Of a stretch of 5,855 bases of DNA, positions 1 through 4,678 are shown piece after piece. The stretch is from Bacillota bacterium (lineage in GTDB: Bacteria > Bacillota > Sulfobacillia > RBS10-35 > JAJYVN01), in contig JAJYVN010000190.1 of the NCBI GenBank assembly GCA_021791995.1, positions 1-5,855 of the forward strand. Reading direction: 5' to 3'. A program made the position numbers and the translations under genes. A model generated the notes under the pieces. It worked only from the letters and a program-made list of their open reading frames with translations. It did no database searches and was not told where the DNA came from. Position 1 is the stretch's first letter. Each line of letters starts with the position of its first letter.

Positions 1-704
1 TCCGAGCGGTCGAAGTGTCGTTCCGGGTCGTAGCTCCCATCCAAAAGGCCGGAAGCGTGTGGCACCCGGGCGGCGCAAGATACGTGATCGGCGCAGACGT
101 CAAGCAATTCGTCGGCCGGGTCCCGTTCCATCGCATTGTAGATGATCTGGAGCATCTCGGCCTGTCCGCCCTTGATCGCGGCCAATCCCTCGTCGCGCCA
201 GCCAACGTCGGGCCCCAAGGCAACGCCGGTATGCCGGATCTTGCCTTCTCGGTGCAGGCGGTCGAGCTCCGTCCAGATTCGATCGTCTTCGATCGCATCC
301 AGACGCGGGTTATGCAGCTGGAAGAGGTCAATGTAGTCGGTGCCGAGCCGCTGCAGGCTCTCTTCACAGCTCTGGCGGATGAAGTCCGGAGACCAATTCT
401 GGGGCAACTCCGTGTGTCCGCGCCGCACCCCAGGATATGCCCCAGTGTCGTATCCAAACTTGGTGGCGATGATGATGCGAGGGCGACGCTGGCGGAAGGT
501 CTCTGCGACCAGCGTCTCTCCGCGCCCCTCCCCATACACCGGTGCGGTGTCGAAGAAGGTTACACCGAGATCGTACGCCTCTGCCAACAGGTTTTTGGCC
601 AGCGCGAGATCCTGCACACCCCACCAAGTGGTGGCGACGGACCACACGCCAAAGCCGACCTCCGAAACCGTGAGGTCGGTCCCACGAAACGTCCTGTATC
701 GCAT
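1..704 (-). CDS. Aldo/keto reductase, C-terminus cut off by the window edge
   Basis: This is an NAD(P)H-dependent aldo/keto reductase of the cytosolic TIM-barrel superfamily, which reduces aldehydes and ketones to alcohols; the substrate cannot be told. Translating from the ATG at 704 gives 234 complete codons without a stop, beginning MRYRTFRGTDLTVSEVGFG, the classic N-terminal strand of the family. The catalytic tetrad can be read in order: Asp in FFDTAPVYGEG, Tyr in the same segment, Lys in IIATKFG, and His in YIDLFQLHNP. A later RVPHASGLLDGSY segment matches the usual R-x-P-x-x-S-G-L-L-x-G-x-Y. A full family member has about 300-330 residues, so roughly a quarter is missing off the left edge. 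The start is fixed by a strong GAGGAGG at 713-719. The gene lies downstream of the YbjQ genes on the same strand but beyond a hairpin, so it is probably a separate unit. The family call is firm and the subfamily is open. Confidence 0.93.
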   Translation of the reverse strand, partial: MRYRTFRGTDLTVSEVGFGVWSVATTWWGVQDLALAKNLLAEAYDLGVTFFDTAPVYGEGRGETLVAETFRQRRPRIIIATKFGYDTGAYPGVRRGHTELPQNWSPDFIRQSCEESLQRLGTDYIDLFQLHNPRLDAIEDDRIWTELDRLHREGKIRHTGVALGPDVGWRDEGLAAIKGGQAEMLQIIYNAMERDPADELLDVCADHVSCAARVPHASGLLDGSYDPERHFDRS

Positions 705-712
705 GGTCTCTG

Positions 713-719
713 CCTCCTC
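713..719 (-). promoter_or_regulatory. Ribosome binding site of the aldo/keto reductase
   Basis: GAGGAGG on the minus strand sits 8 bases upstream of the ATG at 704. It is a near-perfect Shine-Dalgarno sequence and decides the start of this gene. Confidence 0.8.
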
Positions 720-727
720 GTACGATC

Positions 728-758
728 ATCTTACCATGCCGGTGGATGATGGCGTCAC
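728..758 (-). promoter_or_regulatory. Possible promoter of the aldo/keto reductase
   Basis: On the minus strand TAAGAT (728-733) is preceded by TGG, which makes an extended -10 of the form TGnTAAGAT. A GTGACG (753-758, four of six matches to TTGACA) lies 19 bases upstream, slightly beyond the optimum spacing. Transcription would start about 721, leaving a very short leader before the RBS. An 11-base palindrome GGCGTCACGCC (751-761) overlaps the -35 element and could be an operator. All of this is pattern matching by eye. Confidence 0.3.
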
Positions 759-785
759 GCCTGGGGCCACGGTCGGCGATGCACG

Positions 786-831
786 GAGCCTGAGCGCCCA
801 CCGGGCAACGGCGCGACGGGCGCTCAGGCTC
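786..831 (-). terminator. Long perfect hairpin, probable terminator of the uppP-YbjQ unit
   Basis: GAGCCTGAGCGCCC (786-799) and its exact reverse complement (818-831) form a 14-bp, very GC-rich stem around an 18-base loop. It begins 24 bases beyond the stop codon of the second YbjQ gene and precedes the aldo/keto reductase on the same strand, which is where a terminator is expected. Neither strand has a run of T after the stem, so it would be a tail-less terminator, as is common in GC-rich genomes, or a 3'-end stabilising stem. The inverted repeat is certain; the function is inferred. Confidence 0.6.
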
Positions 832-854
832 GCGAATGCATGAAGCACAGGTCT

Positions 855-1706
855 TCAATCGATCAGGGGCAGTACCAGAGTGGGCGGATCGATGACGTGG
901 TCGGAACTGGTCTCTTCCACCGCTGTGCCCACCGCGAAGAACTCGATGACGTGCGCACCCCAGCTGTGGTTGGATTCGTGGACGTCCGCTCCCACGATGC
1001 CCTTGGCGCTGAGCGTCTCCGCTTCCTTCTGCATCCGATCCATCGCCAGCTCCCGACTATCGTAGAGCGCCTGCGTATACTGGACCATTTCCGCGTTGCG
1101 GTTGAACGTCTGCATGAACCCGCCCAGGCCCTGGAGCGCGACGTGGTAGACGCAGTTGCCCATGACCATGCCGAGCGGCCGATACCCCGAGCGCAAAAGG
1201 ACATAGAAGTCCTGACCGCTCAAGTCCGAGGTGAACGGGCGTCCGTGCTTGTTGCGGAAGTGCTGTGGTTGACCACGGTGGACGATGGCGGTTCCGATCG
1301 CCACGAACTCGGCGACATGGCGGCCCCACTCCTTGTGGCTCACCTCCAGGCGGACGCCGACGATGCCATCGGCGCCGAGCGCCTCCGCTTCCTCTTCCAT
1401 GCGAGTCATGGCGAGCTCACGCGCACGATACATGGCTTGGGTTAGCACGGTCATCTCCTGGTTGTTGGTCCAGGCCGCCTGCTGAAATCCGATGTGGTAG
1501 ATCGAACTGCCAACAACGAGGCCTACGGGGTCGAATCCCGCCTCTTTGATGAGAAGAAACTCGCTGGTGGAGAGGTCCGAGGTGAAGAACCGCCGTTCCT
1601 CCCCCGATCCACGCATCTCGACTAGGCGCTCGCGCGCATGTTCGGGAAGCGTCGCAAACTCCTGCGCTTCCTTTTTAGCCTCTGCATCCTGTGGTTCCTG
1701 CGCCAT
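855..1706 (-). CDS. Tandem two-domain YbjQ-like (DUF74) protein B
   Basis: A 283-residue soluble protein with no signal peptide or membrane segment. It carries two copies of a YbjQ-like domain (PF01906, named 'putative heavy-metal-binding'; the biochemical role is not settled). Domain 1 spans about residues 40-143 and domain 2 about 157-264. Each opens with FTSDLS, continues with a G-x-V-x-G-[SN]-x-[IV]-Y-H strand, then an ARELAM-type helix ending in EAExL, an [IV]VG strand and a closing [IV]GTA. The same order of helix, 'ALGAD.VVG' strand and 'GTAV' end is found in E. coli YbjQ, which has a single domain of about 107 residues. A His-x(1-2)-Trp-Gly-x-His element lies in the same hairpin of both domains (124-130 and 247-252). 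The tail ends PPTLVLPLID, resembling the tail of protein A. The start follows the protein A stop by 12 bases and has AAGGAG 7-8 bases upstream, so the two genes are almost certainly co-transcribed and probably co-functional. Confidence 0.85.
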   Translation of the reverse strand: MAQEPQDAEAKKEAQEFATLPEHARERLVEMRGSGEERRFFTSDLSTSEFLLIKEAGFDPVGLVVGSSIYHIGFQQAAWTNNQEMTVLTQAMYRARELAMTRMEEEAEALGADGIVGVRLEVSHKEWGRHVAEFVAIGTAIVHRGQPQHFRNKHGRPFTSDLSGQDFYVLLRSGYRPLGMVMGNCVYHVALQGLGGFMQTFNRNAEMVQYTQALYDSRELAMDRMQKEAETLSAKGIVGADVHESNHSWGAHVIEFFAVGTAVEETSSDHVIDPPTLVLPLID

Positions 1707-2523
1707 GCTCCCGCTCCTTTACTCAAACGCCGCTTCGCTTTCACTCTCGATGGGCTGAAGTCGACCATCGCGCAACGATAAGACCATCGTGGTGCCCCGC
1801 ACCTTGTCAGGGGCGTCGCTTCGGATCCGGATGGCCGTACCGATGAGGCTCAGGGTGAGATTGTGATGCTCGGTTTCTTCACTGACGCCATATTGTTCCG
1901 CGCCGGCGAGGTGGACCTCGTCTAGGCGCCGCGCCACGTGCACGCCGACGACACCGATGCTGCCCGTATCCCTGGCCATTTGACGCATACGGTTGGCCGC
2001 ACGGGTCCGGCACTGGCCCATTGCTTGGCTGAAGTGCCGCAGTTCGATGTTCTGCGGATTGCCTTCATTCCAGATGTCGCCCTGCGTGGTCAGGACAAAC
2101 CACGTGCAGTGGCCATATGCCAAGGTCACCGGTTCATAACCGGCACGGTAAAGGGCCCACCACTCCTGCCCCGAGAGGTCCGAAAGCCACGGGCCACCGG
2201 TCGGCTTGGTCGGGCCAGACACCGCTGTTCCGATAACCTGTACCTCAACGGTACCGTCGGCCCATTCGTGGCGGACCAGATCGTAGCGAACACCAACGAC
2301 GCCGTGCGCTCCAAGGGTCTTTGCCTCCATACGCAAGCGTTCAACGGCGAGGCGCGTCGCCTCCATGTATGCGCCTGACAGCTCCGCCACCTCGGTATCG
2401 TGAAACGCCGATGCGTAGGCGTAACTGATGCGATACATGGCGCTACCGGTCACCAGGGCCAGTGGGGCAAAACCATGCCTACGCAACAGGCCCGCCTCAT
2501 CGGCCGCGAGGTCCGAGGTGAAG
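1572..2523 (-). repeat. Identical 16-bp segments in the two YbjQ genes
   Basis: The plus-strand sequence GAGGTCCGAGGTGAAG occurs at 1572-1587 in gene B and at 2508-2523 in gene A. Both encode the FTSDL opening of domain 1. A partial copy, AAGTCCGAGGTGAA (1222-1235), opens domain 2 of gene B, and a more degraded one (GAGGTCCGAAAG) lies near 2175 in domain 2 of gene A. These are traces of domain and gene duplication rather than an independent repeat element. Confidence 0.6.
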
Positions 2524-2714
2524 GCTAGTTTATCAGGGCCCCCCTGGCCAATTTCGGCCAACCGGCGCTGTGCCCCGGAGGGCAACATGCCAGCCTCGAG
2601 AAGTTCCTGGTCACGCTCCTGGCGAATGATCTCCTCCCTTCGCTGCCGGGCAACCTCGGCTGGGTCCTGTCGCGGAGGCTTGTCTCCCTGCGGATGCCGC
2701 GGAAAAAGGGGCAT
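1719..2714 (-). CDS. Tandem two-domain YbjQ-like (DUF74) protein A
   Basis: A 331-residue soluble protein, paralogous to its downstream neighbour. A charged, Arg/Glu-rich N-terminal stretch (about 15-60, probably helical) includes LPSGAQRRLAEI. Two YbjQ-like domains follow, at about 64-166 and 176-298. Domain 1 has FTSDLA, an ATRLAVERLRMEAKTLGA helix and ends VIGTAV. Domain 2 has LSDLSGQEW and ends LIGTAI but is divergent: the Y-H strand motif reads TWFVL, and the hairpin before the final strand is about 14 residues longer than in the other three domains. I chose the ATG at 2714, which begins MPLFPRHPQG, over a TTG at 2795 that would overlap the uppP stop. The extra 27 residues look like translated intergenic DNA, and AAGGA (2725-2729) and GGGGAG (2718-2723) lie upstream of the ATG. 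The gene starts 64 bases after uppP with no obvious terminator between. Function is unknown; metal binding rests only on the family name. Confidence 0.83.
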   Translation of the reverse strand: MPLFPRHPQGDKPPRQDPAEVARQRREEIIRQERDQELLEAGMLPSGAQRRLAEIGQGGPDKLAFTSDLAADEAGLLRRHGFAPLALVTGSAMYRISYAYASAFHDTEVAELSGAYMEATRLAVERLRMEAKTLGAHGVVGVRYDLVRHEWADGTVEVQVIGTAVSGPTKPTGGPWLSDLSGQEWWALYRAGYEPVTLAYGHCTWFVLTTQGDIWNEGNPQNIELRHFSQAMGQCRTRAANRMRQMARDTGSIGVVGVHVARRLDEVHLAGAEQYGVSEETEHHNLTLSLIGTAIRIRSDAPDKVRGTTMVLSLRDGRLQPIESESEAAFE

Positions 2715-2778
2715 GCTCTCCCCATCCTTCCCCCAACCAACACTCTTCGGATATTCTCGCTCGAATCCGTGATTCCCC

Positions 2779-3618
2779 CTACCCGTGAAGGGCAAGCAGT
2801 ACCGTGAAAACCGCCCCAGCCACCGCAGACACCCAGGCGAGCGGCAGAAGACGCCGGGTCTCGAAGTAGCGCATCAGGTAGCGAACGCTTAGATAAGCGA
2901 CCACCCCGGCTACGACGAGTCCCACCACGGACTGTACCGCAAGTCCGTGCGCTCCGCCATGTAGCTTGTGCAGTTCGAGCAAGGCCGCCGCACCGATGAT
3001 CGGCGTCGCCATCAGAAAGGAGAAACGCGCGGCGGTTTCATAGCTCAGACCGGTCCAGAGCCCAGCCACCATCGTTACGCCGGAACGGGAGATGCCAGGG
3101 ATGAGCGCTAGGATTTGCGCGACGCCAATGCCACCCGCTTGACCAAAGCGCATGGAGGAGATGTCTTCCTTGCGGTAGCGGATCAGCCGTTCGCCAAAGA
3201 CCATGATGGCCGCGTTGACCAAAAGGAGAGCTGCGGCAAGACGCGGGGCCGCAAACAGATGACCGAGGGGATGGCGGAAGAGCAGTCCCACGATGCCGGC
3301 GGGAATGGTCGCGGCGATCAAAAGCCAAATGGTCTTCTGCTCTGGTTCCGATTGGACGTGCTCCAAGCGCTGACCGAGGCTGTACCAGAGGGCGCGAATC
3401 AGACGGACCCAGTCGCGCCAGAAGTAGACGATCAGGCCCAGCGCAGTGCCCAGGTGCAGGCTCACAACGAACGGGAGGAACTCGGGACTCGACTGGTTGA
3501 TGGACCAGTGGAGGATGGTGGGGACGATGACCTGAAAGCCCAGGCTGGATAGAGGGAACAACTCGGTGACGCCCTGGATCGCGCTGAGAATGACCGCCTG
3601 AAGGAGATTCACCTGCAT
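2779..3618 (-). CDS. uppP: Undecaprenyl-diphosphatase (BacA family)
   Basis: An integral membrane enzyme that dephosphorylates undecaprenyl diphosphate, so that the lipid carrier can be reused for peptidoglycan and other wall polymers; extra copies give bacitracin resistance. The 279-residue length and several hydrophobic segments are normal for the family. The first signature, QGVTELFPLSSLGF (15-28), gives the [EQ]-x3-E motif as Q15 and E19. The second, PGISRSGVT (174-182), is intact. SFLMATPII and the C-terminal AYLSVRYLMRYFE are also typical of the SSLGH-type subgroup. At residue 28 a Phe replaces the His that corresponds to catalytic His30 of E. coli BacA. The ATG at 3618 (MQVNLLQAV) is preferred over a TTG at 3717 because family similarity begins there and GGAG lies 6 bases upstream. 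uppP is the first gene of the leftward unit and is divergent from the surface-protein pair. Confidence 0.93.
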   Translation of the reverse strand: MQVNLLQAVILSAIQGVTELFPLSSLGFQVIVPTILHWSINQSSPEFLPFVVSLHLGTALGLIVYFWRDWVRLIRALWYSLGQRLEHVQSEPEQKTIWLLIAATIPAGIVGLLFRHPLGHLFAAPRLAAALLLVNAAIMVFGERLIRYRKEDISSMRFGQAGGIGVAQILALIPGISRSGVTMVAGLWTGLSYETAARFSFLMATPIIGAAALLELHKLHGGAHGLAVQSVVGLVVAGVVAYLSVRYLMRYFETRRLLPLAWVSAVAGAVFTVLLALHG

Positions 3619-3624
3619 CCGCGA

Positions 3625-3628
3625 CTCC
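3625..3628 (-). promoter_or_regulatory. Ribosome binding site deciding the uppP start
   Basis: GGAG on the minus strand, 6 bases before the ATG at 3618. It supports this start over the longer TTG start at 3717. A GTG overlapping this site (residue -4 in frame) is a less likely alternative. Confidence 0.6.
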
Positions 3629-3734
3629 ACGCGACAGGCGCAGAGCCGCCAATCCCTCCCCGAACACGTATTGCCGTGGAGAGCTTCCCCTCGCTCCCCG
3701 TGGACACCTGCCCACAAATTTGGTCGTTTTGCAA

Positions 3735-3764
3735 TTCGCAGGAGGCAGGGGTTTTTGCTAAGCT
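3735..3764 (+). promoter_or_regulatory. Possible promoter of the LPXTG/lipoprotein pair
   Basis: TTCGCA (3735-3740) and TAAGCT (3759-3764) are separated by 18 bases, and TGC directly precedes the latter, giving an extended -10 form. Both hexamers match the consensus only partly (four and three of six). The position would leave a leader of about 70 bases before the ATG at 3841. It is a weak call made by eye. Confidence 0.25.
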
Positions 3765-3827
3765 GACGAATGATTTTGGCAATTCACCAGTCGGTTGCAT
3801 TCTGCTCGAAATATGGTGGATATGGAT

Positions 3828-3836
3828 AGGGGGGAG
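3828..3836 (+). promoter_or_regulatory. Ribosome binding site deciding the LPXTG protein start
   Basis: AGGGGGGAG ends 4 bases before the ATG at 3841. It fixes the start at the signal peptide rather than at the upstream GTG (3676) of the same open frame. Confidence 0.75.
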
Positions 3837-3840
3837 TTCC

Positions 3841-4659
3841 ATGCACCAGCGTGCTCGTCTCTTGGTTAGCATCGCCGCAGCGGCCGTTATGACGGTGGTC
3901 TGGGTGCTTCCAGTGGCTGCCGCATCCTCAGCGACGGCGACGAACCTTGTCGCCAATCCGAGTGGTGTAGGGGGAAGCACGGCGGACTGGGGAACGGGAC
4001 GGTCTGTTGATAGCCTTTCCGCAGTGCAGGTCGGTGGTCAGTGGTGGCTGCATTGGTCGACGCCCCAGGCCGCGTACGATTGGGTGGTATACAAGTTTCC
4101 ACCGACAGCGGTGACAGCAGGAACCGAGTACGCCTGTGGGTTTGAGGCCATGGGTTCTGGCACGATCTACGCGATGCTGTATGATGGGAAGAACCTCAAT
4201 CGTGGCACCGCGCTGAAGCTGACGGACACCCCGCAGGTGTTCACTGAATCGGCCACGGCGGTCAATCCCAGCGGACCAGTGGAAATTCAGGCCCGGATTA
4301 ATGCAGGACCTGCGAATGTCTACTTCAATGAGGTCACCTGTGTGGCTGGCTCCAGCGTCACCATCCCGCTGGAGGCGGTAACCCTGCCGGCGAGCCTCAC
4401 CTCCGCCAGCACGGCGTCGAGCAGCACGACCGCCAGCACGAGCACGAGTAGTGCGGCACCATCGGCTACGAGTTCCACGACGTCGACCACCAAGGCATCG
4501 TCGAGCACGACATCAACCGCGTCTAGTTCGACGACGTCGACGAGCAAGAGCACCACGCTACCGAAGACCGGTGAGAGCCCGCTAGTCGCCCTTGCGGGGT
4601 TGATGCTCGCGTTGGCGGGCGCCACGATGCTCGTTGGGTTCCGGCTCCGGTTGCAGTAG
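3841..4659 (+). CDS. LPXTG cell-wall-anchored protein with a carbohydrate-binding-like domain
   Basis: A 272-residue sortase substrate with four regions. A signal peptide (1-28) has basic residues MHQRAR, a hydrophobic core and a PVAAASS cleavage area. A beta-rich domain (about 33-172) opens NLVANPSGVGG and closes VYFNEVTC, the look of CBM4/9-type jelly-roll modules ('NL..NP.FE' to 'vyiDdV'). It has a tryptophan cluster (W50, W68, W69, W72, W81) and two cysteines (C99, C167) that could form a disulfide. A Ser/Thr-rich stalk (about 184-238) follows. Last come LPKTG (240-244), a hydrophobic helix and the short tail RLRLQ. By family knowledge a sortase cuts between Thr and Gly and joins the protein to the wall; no sortase gene lies in the window. 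The next gene starts 19 bases on, so the two are probably one operon. The anchor is certain; the sugar-binding role is inferred from fold-like features only. Confidence 0.88.
   Translation: MHQRARLLVSIAAAAVMTVVWVLPVAAASSATATNLVANPSGVGGSTADWGTGRSVDSLSAVQVGGQWWLHWSTPQAAYDWVVYKFPPTAVTAGTEYACGFEAMGSGTIYAMLYDGKNLNRGTALKLTDTPQVFTESATAVNPSGPVEIQARINAGPANVYFNEVTCVAGSSVTIPLEAVTLPASLTSASTASSSTTASTSTSSAAPSATSSTTSTTKASSSTTSTASSSTTSTSKSTTLPKTGESPLVALAGLMLALAGATMLVGFRLRLQ
4388..4557 (+). repeat. Low-complexity Ser/Thr codon tract (stalk)
   Basis: This stretch within the LPXTG gene is built mostly of ACG, ACC, AGC and TCG codons. It has near-repeats such as SSSTTST, and the DNA motif ACGACGTCGAC occurs twice. 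It encodes the extended stalk that carries the binding domain out through the wall. Such tracts often vary in length between strains. Confidence 0.7.
4558..4572 (+). other. Sortase recognition motif LPKTG
   Basis: Codons for Leu-Pro-Lys-Thr-Gly, 33 residues from the C-terminus. They are followed by Glu-Ser, a hydrophobic span of about 20 residues and a tail with two arginines. This is the standard layout of a cell-wall sorting signal. Confidence 0.93.
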
Positions 4660-4667
4660 GTTCGATC

Positions 4668-4676
4668 GGGGGTAGG
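4668..4676 (+). promoter_or_regulatory. Ribosome binding site of the lipoprotein gene
   Basis: GGGGGTAGG lies just upstream of the GTG at 4679. The GTG is the start that places the lipobox at a normal distance from the N-terminus, and the G-rich site resembles that of the preceding gene. Confidence 0.55.
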
Positions 4677-4678
4677 CT

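Larger units (their letters stand above)
3619..3840. other. Divergent intergenic region between uppP and the surface-protein pair
   Basis: These 222 bases hold no credible gene; the open frames crossing them are extensions from non-ATG starts. The part next to uppP is GC-rich like the genes, while about 3711-3828 is clearly richer in A and T, as expected where promoters of both directions lie. It contains the palindrome CAAATTTG (3715-3722) and a direct repeat GCAATTC (3731-3737 and 3779-3785, 48 bases apart). I see no match to a riboswitch class I know. Confidence 0.6.

Noticed and set aside
15..749. Plus-strand open frame of 244 codons
   Set aside because: It lies opposite the aldo/keto reductase, whose minus-strand frame shows the full catalytic tetrad. 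The plus-strand translation has no family features.
364..858. Minus-strand open frame of 164 codons
   Set aside because: It is out of frame with the aldo/keto reductase and spans the hairpin. The composition is Arg/Pro/Gly-rich, as in shadow frames.
840..1445. Plus-strand open frame of 201 codons
   Set aside because: It is antisense to YbjQ protein B; its repeated segments (for example ERLRFL) are mirror images of the duplicated domains, not a repeat protein.
3038..3715. Minus-strand open frame of 225 codons inside uppP
   Set aside because: It is a shifted frame of uppP with Arg/Pro/Ser-rich sequence and no hydrophobic segments.
3676..3840. N-terminal extension of the LPXTG gene to a GTG
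   Set aside because: It would bury the signal peptide 55 residues into the protein and ignores the strong RBS before the ATG at 3841.
3619..3840. Riboswitch in the divergent leader
   Set aside because: I compared it by eye with cyclic-dinucleotide, cobalamin and T-box patterns and saw no conserved core. A covariance-model search would be needed to reopen this.
4400..4557. Possible CRISPR-like or tandem repeat array
   Set aside because: The repetition follows codons for Ser and Thr in an open frame, with no constant repeat length or spacers.
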